Shown one piece after another: positions 47,540 to 58,944 of a DNA stretch of 64,000 nt (its first letter is position 1; every line of letters begins with the position of its first letter). Below the pieces are notes generated by a model. The model was not told the origin of the DNA. It ran no database searches and saw only the letters and a program-made list of their open reading frames with translations. The DNA comes from Tatumella morbirosei. GTDB lineage: Bacteria; Pseudomonadota; Gammaproteobacteria; Enterobacterales; Enterobacteriaceae. Both the position numbers and the translations under genes were made by a program. The stretch lies in the NCBI RefSeq assembly GCF_000757425.2, contig NZ_JPKR02000004.1, positions 807,497 to 871,496 of the forward strand. The letters run 5' to 3'.

Positions 47540-50347
47540 ATGCAGAACAGTGCAATGAAACCCTGGCTGGATTCTTCCTGGCTGGCGGGCGCGAACCAGT
47601 CATACATAGAACAGTTGTATGAGGATTACCTCACCAGCCCTGATTCTGTGGAACCTGTCTGGCGGGAACTGTTTGATCAATTCCCTGCAAATGACCTTCG
47701 TCCGGAACAGTTTCATTCGACAACCCGTGAGTATTTCCGCAGACTGGCGAAAGATTCCACCCGCTATACCTCCTCTGTCACCGACCCGGCAGCCAATTCA
47801 AGGCAGGTAAAAGTATTGCAGTTAATCAATGCTTTCCGGTTTCGTGGACACCAGCAGGCGAATCTCGACCCACTGGGACTGTGGAAGCAGGAGCCAGTCC
47901 CCGATCTGGACCCGGCATTTCACGAGCTGACCGCAGAAGATTTCGGCGAAACTTTTAACGTAGGTTCCTTTGCCATAGGCAAAGACACCATGAAACTTGC
48001 CGATTTATATGAAGCACTGAAACAAACCTATTGTGGTTCGATAGGTGCTGAGTATATGCATATTAACAACACCGAAGAAAAACGTTGGATCCAGCAAAGG
48101 ATTGAATCGGTGGTTGGGCATGCCAGCTTTACTCAGGCCGAGAAAAAAGGCTTTCTGAAAGAGCTGACGGCGGCCGAGGGTATGGAAAAATACCTTGGGG
48201 CAAAATTTCCGGGTGCTAAACGTTTCTCACTGGAAGGTGGTGACGCGTTAATTCCTTTGTTGCGTGAAATGATTCGTCACGCAGGAAAACACGGTACCAA
48301 AGAAATGGTTCTCGGGATGGCTCACCGTGGTCGTCTGAATGTACTGATTAACGTTCTGGGTAAGAAAACGCAGGATTTGTTTGACGAGTTCGCCGGAAAG
48401 CACAAAGAGCATCTGGGCACCGGTGATGTCAAATACCATATGGGCTTCTCCTCAGACGTCGAAACAGAAGGCGGACTGGTGCATCTGGCTCTGGCTTTCA
48501 ACCCGTCGCATCTGGAAATTGTCAGCCCGGTAGTCATGGGTTCTGTACGGGCGCGTCTGGACCGTCTGGCTAAACCCTCTATTGATCAGGTTCTGCCTGT
48601 CACTATTCACGGTGATGCTGCAGTCACTGGCCAGGGCGTCGTTCAGGAAACCCTGAATATGTCTCAGGCCCGCGGCTATGAAGTGGGCGGAACTGTACGG
48701 ATTGTGATTAATAATCAGGTGGGATTCACCACCTCTAATCCGCATGATGCCCGCTCAACACCGTATTGCACTGATATCGGGAAAATGGTGCTGGCGCCGA
48801 TTTTTCACGTGAATGCCGACGATCCGGAAGCGGTGGCTTTCGTCACCCGTCTGGCTCTGGATTATCGTAATACCTTTAAACGCGACGTGTTTATTGATCT
48901 GGTGTGTTACCGCCGTCATGGTCATAACGAAGCTGATGAGCCAAGTGCGACTCAGCCGATCATGTATAAGAAAATCAAAAAACACCCGACCCCTCGTAAG
49001 ATTTATGCCGATCGCCTGCAGGAAGAAGGGGTGATCAACGGTGAAGATGCCACGGAAATGGTTAACCTCTACCGTGATGCGCTCGACGCTGGAGAGTGCG
49101 TGGTCGAAGAGTGGCGGCCGATGAGTCTCAATACTTATACCTGGTCACCGTATCTTAACCATGAGTGGGATGAAACCTATCCGGCAACCGTGGATAAAAA
49201 ACGGTTACAGGAGCTGGCACGGCGGATCAGTCAGATCCCTGAAGGTATTGAAGCTCAGTCAAGGGTACTGAAAATCTACCGTGATCGTCAGGAAATGGCC
49301 GAAGGCAGTAAACCCTTCGACTGGGGAGGGGCTGAAAACCTGGCCTATGCCACACTGGTCGATGAGGGAGTGCCGATTCGTTTGTCAGGTGAAGATACCG
49401 GACGCGGCACCTTTTTCCACCGTCATGCGGTTATCCATAACCAGATTAACGGTTCTACCTATACTCCGCTGCAGCATGTCCACAATGGCCAGGGCAAATT
49501 TAAAGTCTGGGACTCCGTGTTGTCTGAAGAAGCGGTTCTGGCCTTTGAGTATGGCTACGCGACTGCGGAACCCCGCACTCTGACTATCTGGGAAGCTCAG
49601 TTTGGTGACTTTGCTAACGGCGCTCAGGTGGTGATTGACCAGTTCATCAGTTCCGGTGAGCAAAAGTGGGGCCGGATGTGTGGCCTGGTGATGTTACTAC
49701 CGCATGGCTATGAGGGACAGGGCCCGGAACACTCATCAGCCCGCCTTGAGCGCTATCTGCAACTCTGTGCTGAACAGAATATGCAGGTTTGTGTGCCATC
49801 TACACCGGCCCAGGTCTACCACATGCTACGTCGTCAGGCGTTGCGCGGTATGCGCCGTCCGTTGATTGTGATGTCACCAAAATCTTTGCTGCGTCATCCG
49901 CTGGCGGTGTCCGGGCTGGACGAACTGGCAGAAGGTTGTTTCATGCCGGCGATTGGCGAAATTGATGAGTTGGATCCGAAAAATGTCCGTCGGGTGGTGA
50001 TGTGCGCCGGTAAGGTTTATTACGATTTACTTGAGCAGCGTCGTAAGAATGGTCAGCAGGATGTCGCCATTATTCGTATTGAGCAACTGTATCCGTTCCC
50101 GCATCAGGTTGTGCAGGAAATCCTGCAGTCTTATTCACATGTCACCGATTTCGTGTGGTGTCAGGAAGAGCCGCTGAATCAGGGCGCGTGGTATTCCAGT
50201 CAGCATAATTTCCGTGAAGTAGTTCCGCAGGGAGCGTCATTGCGCTATGCAGGTCGTCCTGCATCAGCCTCGCCTGCTGTGGGGTATATGTCTGTTCACC
50301 AGCAGCAGCAGCAAGAGCTGGTAAATGATGCGCTGAACGTCGATTGA
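47540..50347 (+). CDS. sucA: 2-oxoglutarate dehydrogenase E1 component
   Basis: SucA is the thiamine-diphosphate-dependent decarboxylase of the 2-oxoglutarate dehydrogenase complex. It has 935 residues (933 in E. coli). The ThDP-binding region includes GDAAVTGQGVVQETLNMSQ (about residue 355) and the glycine-rich GMAHRGRLNVL; the C-terminal part has FEYGYATAEPRTLTIWEAQFGDFANGAQ. It starts the sucAB part and is followed by sucB after 15 bases. Confidence 0.99.
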   Translation: MQNSAMKPWLDSSWLAGANQSYIEQLYEDYLTSPDSVEPVWRELFDQFPANDLRPEQFHSTTREYFRRLAKDSTRYTSSVTDPAANSRQVKVLQLINAFRFRGHQQANLDPLGLWKQEPVPDLDPAFHELTAEDFGETFNVGSFAIGKDTMKLADLYEALKQTYCGSIGAEYMHINNTEEKRWIQQRIESVVGHASFTQAEKKGFLKELTAAEGMEKYLGAKFPGAKRFSLEGGDALIPLLREMIRHAGKHGTKEMVLGMAHRGRLNVLINVLGKKTQDLFDEFAGKHKEHLGTGDVKYHMGFSSDVETEGGLVHLALAFNPSHLEIVSPVVMGSVRARLDRLAKPSIDQVLPVTIHGDAAVTGQGVVQETLNMSQARGYEVGGTVRIVINNQVGFTTSNPHDARSTPYCTDIGKMVLAPIFHVNADDPEAVAFVTRLALDYRNTFKRDVFIDLVCYRRHGHNEADEPSATQPIMYKKIKKHPTPRKIYADRLQEEGVINGEDATEMVNLYRDALDAGECVVEEWRPMSLNTYTWSPYLNHEWDETYPATVDKKRLQELARRISQIPEGIEAQSRVLKIYRDRQEMAEGSKPFDWGGAENLAYATLVDEGVPIRLSGEDTGRGTFFHRHAVIHNQINGSTYTPLQHVHNGQGKFKVWDSVLSEEAVLAFEYGYATAEPRTLTIWEAQFGDFANGAQVVIDQFISSGEQKWGRMCGLVMLLPHGYEGQGPEHSSARLERYLQLCAEQNMQVCVPSTPAQVYHMLRRQALRGMRRPLIVMSPKSLLRHPLAVSGLDELAEGCFMPAIGEIDELDPKNVRRVVMCAGKVYYDLLEQRRKNGQQDVAIIRIEQLYPFPHQVVQEILQSYSHVTDFVWCQEEPLNQGAWYSSQHNFREVVPQGASLRYAGRPASASPAVGYMSVHQQQQQELVNDALNVD

Positions 50348-50362
50348 TTATAAGGAAAGATA

Positions 50363-51583
50363 ATGAGTAGCTTAGATATTCTCGTTCCCGATTTACCGGA
50401 ATCTGTTGCCGATGCCACCGTGGCAACCTGGCATAAAAAACCGGGCGATAGCGTCCAGCGCGATGAAGTGCTGGTAGAAATTGAAACCGACAAAGTCATC
50501 CTGGAAGTCCCGGCTGTGGCAGACGGAGTTTTGGAAGCGGTACTGGAAGATGAAGGCGCGACAGTGACTTCACGTCAGCTGTTGGGTCGGCTGAAAGAAG
50601 GTAACAGTAACGGTAAAGAATCTACGGTGAAAACCGAAGCTGCAGAATCCACTCCGGCTCAGCGTCAGACTGCTTCACTGGAAGAAGAGTCCAACGATAG
50701 CCTGAGCCCGGCTATCCGTCGCCTGATTGCCGAGCATTCTCTGGATGCTTCACAAATTAAAGGTAGCGGTGTCGGTGGTCGTCTGACCCGCGAAGATATT
50801 GAGAAACACCTCGCAGCTCAGCAGAAGCAGGAAAAACCGGCAGCAGTCAGCGCCGCTCCTGCTGTACAACCTGCTCTGGCTAACCGCAGTGAAAAACGCG
50901 TTCCAATGACACGTTTGCGTAAACGTGTGGCAGAACGTCTGCTGGAAGCCAAAAACAGCACCGCCATGTTAACGACCTTCAATGAAATTAACATGCAGCC
51001 GATTATGAATCTCAGAAAACAGTACGGTGAAGTTTTTGAGAAACGCCACGGTGTGCGCCTCGGCTTTATGTCTTTCTACATCAAAGCGGTGGTCGAGGCT
51101 CTGAAACGTTATCCGGAAGTGAATGCTTCCATCGATGGCGATGATGTCGTTTACCACAACTATTTCGATGTCAGCATTGCAGTTTCTACCCCTCGCGGTC
51201 TGGTGACCCCGGTATTGCGTGACGTAGACGCGCTGAGCATGGCGGAAATTGAGAAGAAAATTAAAGAGCTGGCGATTAAAGGCCGTGATGGCAAACTAAC
51301 TGTTGAAGAGCTGACCGGCGGTAACTTTACGATTACCAACGGTGGTGTCTTCGGTTCGTTGATGTCTACGCCAATTATTAACCCGCCACAGAGTGCCATC
51401 CTTGGGATGCACGCCATTAAAGATCGTCCTATGGCGGTCAACGGTCAGGTAGTTATCCTGCCGATGATGTACCTGGCTCTTTCTTACGATCACCGTTTAA
51501 TTGACGGACGCGAGTCTGTGGGTTATCTGGTAGCGATTAAAGAGCTGCTGGAAGATCCGGCACGCCTGTTGCTGGATGTCTGA
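50363..51583 (+). CDS. sucB: Dihydrolipoyllysine-residue succinyltransferase (E2)
   Basis: SucB is the core of the 2-oxoglutarate dehydrogenase complex; it carries the lipoyl group and transfers succinyl to CoA. Its 406 residues hold a lipoyl domain with the modified Lys in [13 protein letters not shown] (about residue 44), a peripheral-subunit-binding domain [28 protein letters not shown], and the catalytic domain ending in [17 protein letters not shown]. It is followed by a terminator and then sucC. Confidence 0.98.
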   Translation: MSSLDILVPDLPESVADATVATWHKKPGDSVQRDEVLVEIETDKVILEVPAVADGVLEAVLEDEGATVTSRQLLGRLKEGNSNGKESTVKTEAAESTPAQRQTASLEEESNDSLSPAIRRLIAEHSLDASQIKGSGVGGRLTREDIEKHLAAQQKQEKPAAVSAAPAVQPALANRSEKRVPMTRLRKRVAERLLEAKNSTAMLTTFNEINMQPIMNLRKQYGEVFEKRHGVRLGFMSFYIKAVVEALKRYPEVNASIDGDDVVYHNYFDVSIAVSTPRGLVTPVLRDVDALSMAEIEKKIKELAIKGRDGKLTVEELTGGNFTITNGGVFGSLMSTPIINPPQSAILGMHAIKDRPMAVNGQVVILPMMYLALSYDHRLIDGRESVGYLVAIKELLEDPARLLLDV

Positions 51584-51593
51584 TTTTTAGCCT

Positions 51594-51622
51594 GGCGCGT
51601 CTGAGACGCGCCTGTTTTTTTT
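51594..51622 (+). terminator. Intrinsic terminator between sucB and sucC
   Basis: GGCGCGTC-TGA-GACGCGCC is followed by TG and eight Ts, within the 67-base sucB-sucC gap. It would limit transcription from sucAB into sucCD. Confidence 0.85.
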
Positions 51623-51650
51623 CTTTTCAGAACTGAATGGACAGAACATC

Positions 51651-52817
51651 ATGAATCTACATGAATATCAGGCAAAACAACTGTTTGCCCGGTACGGTTT
51701 ACCTGCTCCTGTTGGGTATGCCTGCACAACGCCACGTGAAGCCGAAGAAGCTGCGTCGAAAATCGGTGCCGGCCCGTGGGTGGTAAAATGTCAGGTCCAT
51801 GCCGGCGGACGAGGTAAAGCGGGTGGCGTTAAAGTCGTCAACAGCAAAGAAGATATTCGCGCATTTGCGGAGAGCTGGTTAGGTAAAAATCTGGTGACTT
51901 ACCAGACTGATGCCGCGGGTCAACCGGTTAACCAGATTCTGGTGGAAGCCGCGACGGATATTGATAAAGAGCTCTATCTGGGAGCGGTAGTCGATCGCAG
52001 TAGTCGTCGTATTGTCTTTATGGCTTCTACCGAAGGCGGTGTTGAAATCGAAAAAGTGGCTGAAGAGACTCCGCACCTGATCCATAAAATGGCGATTGAC
52101 CCACTGACTGGCCCGATGCCTTATCAGGGTCGTGAACTGGCCTTCAAATTGGGTCTGCAGGGTAAACAAGTCAGCCAGTTTGCTAAGATCTATATGGGGC
52201 TGGCAACTCTGTTCCTGGAACGTGATCTGGCTCTGGTTGAAATTAACCCGCTGGTGATCACCAAAACTGGAGATCTGATCTGCCTGGATGGCAAACTGAG
52301 CATCGACAGTAACGCGATGTTCCGTCAGCCGGAACTGCGTGAAATGCATGATCCAAGCCAGGAAGACGCCCGTGAAGCTCAGGCTGCGCAATGGGAACTG
52401 AACTATGTGGCTCTGGAAGGTAACATTGGCTGTATGGTTAATGGTGCCGGACTGGCGATGGGTACCATGGATATCGTTAAACACCATGGCGGACAGCCAG
52501 CTAACTTCCTGGATGTTGGTGGTGGCGCGACGAAAGAGCGTGTGACCGAAGCCTTTAAAATTATTCTGTCTGACAGTGCTGTGAAAGCTGTATTTGTTAA
52601 CATTTTCGGCGGCATTGTACGTTGTGACCTGATTGCTGACGGTATCATTGGTGCTGTTGCCGAAGTGGGCGTGAGTGTGCCTGTGGTGGTACGTCTTGAA
52701 GGAAACAACGCAGAGCTGGGCGCGAAAAAACTGGCAGAAAGTGGTTTAAATATTATTGCAGCAACCAGTCTGACTGACGCGGCTCAACGCGTGGTTGCAG
52801 CCGCGGAGGGCAAATAA
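51651..52817 (+). CDS. sucC: Succinyl-CoA synthetase beta subunit
   Basis: SucC, with SucD, converts succinyl-CoA to succinate with formation of ATP or GTP. It has 388 residues, as in E. coli. The ATP-grasp domain starts [16 protein letters not shown] and contains [17 protein letters not shown]; later motifs are [11 protein letters not shown] and [17 protein letters not shown], near the SucD interface. Its last base is the first base of the sucD start codon. Confidence 0.99.
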   Translation: MNLHEYQAKQLFARYGLPAPVGYACTTPREAEEAASKIGAGPWVVKCQVHAGGRGKAGGVKVVNSKEDIRAFAESWLGKNLVTYQTDAAGQPVNQILVEAATDIDKELYLGAVVDRSSRRIVFMASTEGGVEIEKVAEETPHLIHKMAIDPLTGPMPYQGRELAFKLGLQGKQVSQFAKIYMGLATLFLERDLALVEINPLVITKTGDLICLDGKLSIDSNAMFRQPELREMHDPSQEDAREAQAAQWELNYVALEGNIGCMVNGAGLAMGTMDIVKHHGGQPANFLDVGGGATKERVTEAFKIILSDSAVKAVFVNIFGGIVRCDLIADGIIGAVAEVGVSVPVVVRLEGNNAELGAKKLAESGLNIIAATSLTDAAQRVVAAAEGK

Positions 52818-53692
52818 TGTCAATTCTGATCGATAAAAATACCAAAGTTATTTGTCAGGGCTTCACTGGCGGGCAGGGGACATTCCACTCTGAGCAGGCC
52901 ATTGCTTATGGTACTCAGATGGTTGGTGGTGTTACGCCGGGTAAAGGCGGAACCACACACCTGGGACTGCCGGTATTCAACACCGTGCGTGAAGCCGTAG
53001 AGCAGACCGGAGCTACCGCGTCGGTAATTTATGTTCCGGCACCTTTCTGTAAAGACAGTATCCTTGAAGCTATTGATGCCGGCATTAAACTGATCATCAC
53101 CATCACTGAAGGTATTCCAACCCTGGATATGCTCACCGTTAAAGTGAAACTGGATGAAGCGGGCGTGAGAATGATCGGTCCAAACTGCCCGGGGGTTATT
53201 ACTCCGGGTGAGTGTAAAATTGGTATTATGCCAGGCCATATCCATCTGCCAGGCCGTGTGGGTATTGTGTCCCGCTCCGGAACACTGACTTATGAAGCGG
53301 TTAAGCAAACTACCGACATTGGCTATGGTCAGTCTACCTGTGTTGGGATCGGTGGTGACCCGATTCCGGGATCAAACTTTATCGACATCCTGAAGATGTT
53401 TGAGCAGGATCCTCAGACCGAAGCGATAGTCATGATTGGTGAAATTGGCGGAAGTGCTGAAGAAGAGGCGGCAGCCTACATCAAAGAGCATGTGACCAAG
53501 CCGGTTGTCAGCTATATCGCTGGTGTGACTGCACCTAAAGGTAAACGCATGGGCCATGCGGGTGCCATTATCGCCGGGGGTAAAGGGACTGCAGATGAGA
53601 AGTTTGCTGCGCTGGAAGCGGCTGGCGTGAAAACCGTTCATAGCCTGGCAGACATTGGTGATGCGGTGAAATCGGTATTACCTGCCCGCTAA
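52817..53692 (+). CDS. sucD: Succinyl-CoA synthetase alpha subunit
   Basis: SucD binds CoA and carries the active-site histidine that is phosphorylated during the reaction. It has 291 residues (289 in E. coli). CoA-binding [17 protein letters not shown] is near the N-terminus, [12 protein letters not shown] in the middle, and the phospho-His in [18 protein letters not shown] near residue 246. It ends the sdh-suc operon with a strong terminator. Confidence 0.99.
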   Translation: MSILIDKNTKVICQGFTGGQGTFHSEQAIAYGTQMVGGVTPGKGGTTHLGLPVFNTVREAVEQTGATASVIYVPAPFCKDSILEAIDAGIKLIITITEGIPTLDMLTVKVKLDEAGVRMIGPNCPGVITPGECKIGIMPGHIHLPGRVGIVSRSGTLTYEAVKQTTDIGYGQSTCVGIGGDPIPGSNFIDILKMFEQDPQTEAIVMIGEIGGSAEEEAAAYIKEHVTKPVVSYIAGVTAPKGKRMGHAGAIIAGGKGTADEKFAALEAAGVKTVHSLADIGDAVKSVLPAR

Positions 53693-53699
53693 TGAGTCG

Positions 53700-53743
53700 T
53701 GGTATTGAAAAGCCATCGGTCTGAGTGACCGGTGGTTTTTTTT
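53700..53743 (+). ncRNA. sdhX: Candidate SdhX small RNA and suc terminator
   Basis: In E. coli, SdhX (RybD) is a small RNA cut from the 3' end of the sdh-suc transcript just after sucD. Here the same place carries a hairpin AAGCCATCGGTC-TGAG-TGACCGGTGGTT followed by eight Ts (53708-53743). The terminator is certain; that a stable processed RNA is released is inferred from position only, and seed sequences were not compared. Confidence 0.45.
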
Positions 53744-54181
53744 GCCTGGCAGGGCCGGTGTATTTTACTGAGTGATGAAGATTAACTAATTGTAATCACG
53801 GAGGAAAAATTTACTCAGCTAATCGTGATGTTTATTTGTTGTTGAAATATCATTAAACTGTAAATGAAATATATCAAAATCAATCGTAATGCACTAAGCT
53901 GTATTCTGTGGTTAATGAATTGCGGAATTTAAGTTACCTCCTTTATTTTTCAACGGAACTGAATGGCTCTCTGATCCGGTTCTCTTACACTGCTCTCTGG
54001 CTTTTTGATTGTTATGCAGAGTACGTTTTCATCTAACAAACTTTTTATCGACAAATAACGATTTAGATCAATAAACCATGATTTATATCTATTTTATCCG
54101 CTGGCTATAAATAAGCATTTTGGATTAAATTGTCTTACGTCAATTTGGTTTTTTCTTTGAGTTTATTCCGTTAATTACTGT

Positions 54182-54195
54182 TTGATAAAAATCAA
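54182..54195. promoter_or_regulatory. FNR-binding site upstream of cydA
   Basis: TTGAT-AAAA-ATCAA is a perfect FNR consensus dyad, 221 bases upstream of the cydA start. FNR represses cydAB under strict anaerobiosis in E. coli. Confidence 0.8.
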
Positions 54196-54288
54196 TTATT
54201 TACGCCTGAAGAACTGCTGAGGAGACCAGAAGGGTGCCAGGTATCACCTGTCAGCCTGCAGATATCCAAGGTTGACGCAGAATAACCG

Positions 54289-54300
54289 GTTAATTAACTG
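54289..54300. promoter_or_regulatory. ArcA-like box upstream of cydA
   Basis: GTTAATTAACTG matches the first nine bases of the ArcA box GTTAATTAAATGTTA. ArcA activates cydAB at low oxygen in E. coli. Confidence 0.45.
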
Positions 54301-54415
54301 CCGGAGTACCGGTCGAACCATTAACCGCTAAAAGTAACGGCTTATTCTCTGAAGACCGGAAGCAACAATTTGTTATCTGAAGAGAATTATTTATTAAAAA
54401 GAGCAAGGAGTCAGG

Positions 54416-55984
54416 ATGTTTGATATCGTCGAACTGTCTCGCCTACAGTTTGCCTTGACTGCAATGTACCACTTTCTGTTTGTGCCACTGACGCTAGGCA
54501 TGGCGTTTTTACTGGCTATCATGGAAACAGTATATGTATTGAGCGGCAAACAAATTTATAAAGATATGACGAAATTCTGGGGCAAACTGTTTGGGATAAA
54601 CTTCGCCCTCGGTGTTGCTACCGGATTGACGATGGAATTTCAGTTCGGGACGAACTGGTCATATTATTCCCATTATGTCGGAGATATCTTTGGTGCGCCG
54701 CTGGCCATCGAAGGTTTGATGGCATTTTTCCTCGAATCAACGTTTGTGGGTTTATTCTTTTTCGGTTGGGACCGGCTGGGAAAAGTACAGCATTTGTCTG
54801 TGACCTGGCTGGTGGCATTGGGTTCAAATATGTCCGCCCTGTGGATTCTGGTTGCTAACGGATGGATGCAGAATCCGGTTGCCTCAGAATTTAACTTTGA
54901 AACCATGCGTATGGAGATGGTGAGTTTTTCTGAATTAGTGTTGAATCCAGTGGCACAGGTCAAATTTGTGCATACCGTCGCTGCGGGCTATACCACCGGA
55001 GCGATGTTTATTCTCGGGATCAGTGCTTACTACCTGCTGAAAGGGCGGGATATTGCTTTCGCGAAACGTTCATTTGCGATTGCGGCAAGTTTCGGAATGG
55101 CGGCGGTATTATCAGTGATTATCCTGGGTGATGAATCAGGTTATGAAATCGGTGATGTGCAGAAAACCAAGCTGGCTGCCATCGAAGCTGAATGGGAGAC
55201 TCAACCTGCTCCGGCTTCCTTTACTCTGTTTGGTATTCCTGACCAGCAGACTGAGAAGAATAACTACTCCATCCGGATACCTTACCTGCTTGGGTTGATT
55301 GCTACACGCTCGGTGGATACTCCGGTGACAGGGTTAAAAGATCTGCTGGCGCAGCATGAAGTCAGAATCCGTAACGGTATGAAGGCCTATGCCTTACTGA
55401 ATGAACTGCGGAACGGCAGCCAGGATCCAACGGTGCGTGCTGAATTTAATCAGACTAAAAAAGATCTGGGTTACGGATTATTGCTGAAACGCTATACCCC
55501 AAATGTCACGGATGCCACCGAAGCTGATATTGCCAAAGCGACCAAAGACTCTATTCCACAGGTTGCTCCACTCTATTTTGCCTTCCGAATTATGGTTTTG
55601 TGTGGTGTGTTATTACTGGCAGTCATTGCGATCTCTTTCTGGAGTGTCATACGTAACCGTATTGGTAAAAGCCGCTGGTTGCTGAAGGCAGCATTATACG
55701 GCATTCCGTTACCCTGGATTGCTGTCGAGTCTGGCTGGTTTGTTGCTGAATATGGACGCCAACCCTGGGCTATCGGCGAGGTATTACCGACCGCGGTAGC
55801 AAATTCTTCGTTAACGGCAGGGGACTTGTTGTTCTCAATGGGATTGATTTGCGGCTTGTATACCCTGTTCCTGGTGGCAGAAATGTACCTGATGTTCAAA
55901 TTTGCGCGACTGGGTCCGAGTAGTCTGAAAACTGGCCGTTATCATCACGAGAAGTTGTCAGCAACTACGCAGCCGGCACGATAA
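54416..55984 (+). CDS. cydA: Cytochrome bd-I ubiquinol oxidase subunit I
   Basis: CydA binds hemes b558, b595 and d and oxidises ubiquinol, reducing oxygen at low oxygen tension. It has 522 residues, as in E. coli, with about nine membrane helices. [12 protein letters not shown] holds the heme b595/d His19, the region [13 protein letters not shown] holds His186, the Q-loop contains the Lys-Glu region for quinol binding (SGYEIGDVQ) and [13 protein letters not shown] follows. It starts cydAB-cydX-ybgE. Confidence 0.99.
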   Translation: MFDIVELSRLQFALTAMYHFLFVPLTLGMAFLLAIMETVYVLSGKQIYKDMTKFWGKLFGINFALGVATGLTMEFQFGTNWSYYSHYVGDIFGAPLAIEGLMAFFLESTFVGLFFFGWDRLGKVQHLSVTWLVALGSNMSALWILVANGWMQNPVASEFNFETMRMEMVSFSELVLNPVAQVKFVHTVAAGYTTGAMFILGISAYYLLKGRDIAFAKRSFAIAASFGMAAVLSVIILGDESGYEIGDVQKTKLAAIEAEWETQPAPASFTLFGIPDQQTEKNNYSIRIPYLLGLIATRSVDTPVTGLKDLLAQHEVRIRNGMKAYALLNELRNGSQDPTVRAEFNQTKKDLGYGLLLKRYTPNVTDATEADIAKATKDSIPQVAPLYFAFRIMVLCGVLLLAVIAISFWSVIRNRIGKSRWLLKAALYGIPLPWIAVESGWFVAEYGRQPWAIGEVLPTAVANSSLTAGDLLFSMGLICGLYTLFLVAEMYLMFKFARLGPSSLKTGRYHHEKLSATTQPAR

Positions 55985-55999
55985 CTCAGGAGAGCTCAC

Positions 56000-57139
56000 A
56001 TGTTTGATTATGAAGTATTGCGCTTTGTCTGGTGGCTGCTGGTCGGAGTGTTATTGATCGGGTTTGCCGTCACCGATGGTTTTGATATGGGGGTAGGAAT
56101 GCTCAGCCGCATTATCGGACGAACAGATACTGATCGCCGGATAATGATCAACAGTATTGCCCCACACTGGGATGGTAACCAGGTATGGCTGATTACAGCT
56201 GGCGGAGCGCTGTTTGCCGCCTGGCCGACAGTTTATGCCGCTGCCTTTTCCGGATTTTACATCGCAATGATTCTGGTACTGGCATCACTGTTCTTCCGGC
56301 CGATTGGTTTTGACTATCGCTCAAAACTGGCTGACAGCCGTTGGAGAGGGATGTGGGACTGGGGAATCTTCATTGGAAGCTTTGTTCCTCCACTGGTAAT
56401 CGGTGTGGCATTCGGTAACCTGTTGCAGGGCGTACCCTTCCATATGGATGAATACCTGCGGCTGTTTTATACCGGAAATTTCTTTATGTTGCTCAATCCG
56501 TTTGCACTGTTGGCAGGCATTGTCAGTCTGATGATGATCCTGACCCAGGGTGCCGCGTATTTGCAGATGCGTACCACCGGGGAGTTGTACCTGCGCAGCC
56601 GTAGTATGACTCAGATTACCACACTGATTATGCTGGTCTGTTTCGTGCTCGCCGGGATCTGGGTAGCCTATGGAATAGAAGGCTATGTCGTAAAAAGTGT
56701 GATTGACCATCATGCGGCATCCAACCCTGTTGGAAAAGATGTTGTCAGAGAAACCGGAGCATGGATGGCTAATTTCAAAGCGTCGCCTGTGCTGTGGGTC
56801 TTCCCGGTGCTGGGAGTCGTTTTACCATTACTGACGGTGTTGTGCTCACGGATGAATAAAGGTGCATGGGCATTCATTTTCTCATCACTGACAATTGCCT
56901 GCGTTATCATGACCGCCGGTGTGGCCATGTTCCCGTTCATTATGCCTTCAGACACTAATCCGGGAATGAGCCTGACCATGTGGGATGCAACGTCAAGTTT
57001 GCGTACGCTGACCACCATGACATTTGCGGCTATTATCTTTGTACCGCTGATACTGGCTTATACCGCATGGTGCTATTACAAAATGTATGGTCGTATCACC
57101 AAAGATGATATTGAACGTAATAGTCATTCACTGTATTAA
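56000..57139 (+). CDS. cydB: Cytochrome bd-I ubiquinol oxidase subunit II
   Basis: CydB is the second large membrane subunit of the bd oxidase and stabilises the hemes and oxygen channel. It has 379 residues (E. coli 379) starting MFDYEVLRFVWWLLVGVLLIGFAVTDGFDMG; WDGNQVWLITAGGALFAAWP is conserved. Several hydrophobic segments span the protein. It follows cydA by 15 bases. Confidence 0.98.
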   Translation: MFDYEVLRFVWWLLVGVLLIGFAVTDGFDMGVGMLSRIIGRTDTDRRIMINSIAPHWDGNQVWLITAGGALFAAWPTVYAAAFSGFYIAMILVLASLFFRPIGFDYRSKLADSRWRGMWDWGIFIGSFVPPLVIGVAFGNLLQGVPFHMDEYLRLFYTGNFFMLLNPFALLAGIVSLMMILTQGAAYLQMRTTGELYLRSRSMTQITTLIMLVCFVLAGIWVAYGIEGYVVKSVIDHHAASNPVGKDVVRETGAWMANFKASPVLWVFPVLGVVLPLLTVLCSRMNKGAWAFIFSSLTIACVIMTAGVAMFPFIMPSDTNPGMSLTMWDATSSLRTLTTMTFAAIIFVPLILAYTAWCYYKMYGRITKDDIERNSHSLY

Positions 57140-57153
57140 AAGAGAGGTCAATG

Positions 57154-57264
57154 ATGTGGTATTTTGCCTGGATACTTGGCACGCTGCTGGCTTGTTCTTT
57201 CGGCATCATGACTGCGCTGGCACTCGAAAATGTCAGCAAAGGGCATGAGGACGAACAACCCTGA
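57154..57264 (+). CDS. cydX: Cytochrome bd small subunit CydX
   Basis: A 36-residue membrane peptide, MWYFAWILGTLLACSFGIMT followed by ALALENVSKGHEDEQP. The first 25 residues form a single membrane helix and match E. coli CydX (37 residues), needed for stable bd oxidase. A second ATG three bases upstream (57151) would add one Met. GAGAGG is the ribosome-binding site. Its stop overlaps the ybgE start by one base. It is too short for many gene finders. Confidence 0.95.
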   Translation: MWYFAWILGTLLACSFGIMTALALENVSKGHEDEQP

Positions 57265-57560
57265 TGCAGCAAATGGTAGGCAGGTTATATAACCTGACAG
57301 ATAAGGCCCTGTTCCGGGGCCTTTCACTCTGTGCGGCCTTGCTAATCGCTGGCTGTATTTTGTGGAACCCGACACGTATTGCATTGTCTCCCGGAATTCA
57401 CAACACCCTGTGGGGATTAGCGTTGATTTGGGCAGTATGCAGCGGGGTGATTCATGGTTCCGGGTTCGTGATTCGCTCCACGCTCTGGAAAGTGGTGTTT
57501 AATCCGCTGACTGCCTGGATAATTCTTCTGGCAGCACTGTTACGTTACTTTGTGTTTTGA
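57264..57560 (+). CDS. ybgE: Cyd operon protein YbgE
   Basis: YbgE is a 98-residue inner-membrane protein always found after cydX in enterobacteria; function unknown. Three hydrophobic segments are visible: FRGLSLCAALLIAGCILW, TLWGLALIWAVCSGVIHG and NPLTAWIILLAALLRYFVF. Its length matches E. coli (97). Confidence 0.92.
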   Translation: MQQMVGRLYNLTDKALFRGLSLCAALLIAGCILWNPTRIALSPGIHNTLWGLALIWAVCSGVIHGSGFVIRSTLWKVVFNPLTAWIILLAALLRYFVF

Positions 57561-57608
57561 CACGCATCTGGCGTTTCCCGTCCGGTCATAAGAGTAATAA
57601 GATATTTC

Positions 57609-57636
57609 ACCCCGCCTCACTCAGAGCGGGGTTTTT
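57609..57636 (+). terminator. Terminator of cydABX-ybgE
   Basis: CCCCGC and GCGGGG stem with a 10-base loop and TTTTT run, 50 bases after the ybgE stop. Confidence 0.85.
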
Positions 57637-57782
57637 GTTTATTCCGGCATGGCTCCCCACAGTTTTACTCTGAAAATTGCACTACAAGGTAAAAAAACTT
57701 AAGGTTTTGTCAGATTCATACCGCCATCATCGCGGTATTGTGTCAGTAGAAATAATTATTTTCACAGGTCAGGATTGTCCCA

Positions 57783-57811
57783 TTCCAAACCCCATTTCAC
57801 TTGCGTATAGT
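57783..57811 (+). promoter_or_regulatory. Candidate promoter of ybgC-tolQR
   Basis: A -10 TATAGT (57806-57811) and a moderate -35 TTCCAA (57783-57788), 17 bases apart, upstream of the GTG start of ybgC at 57843. Confidence 0.5.
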
Positions 57812-57842
57812 ATGCTGGTTTAACTTAATACCAGGATGTAGG

Positions 57843-58930
<1,088 letters not shown>

Positions 58931-58944
58931 GCAGAGGTTGACTC

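Larger units (their letters stand above)
53744..54415. promoter_or_regulatory. Long cydA upstream region
   Basis: No gene is seen in these 672 bases, where E. coli has mngRAB. The region is AT-rich and includes an FNR box at 54182-54195 and an ArcA-like box at 54289-54300. A long cydA leader is likely. Promoter boxes were not assigned. Confidence 0.6.
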
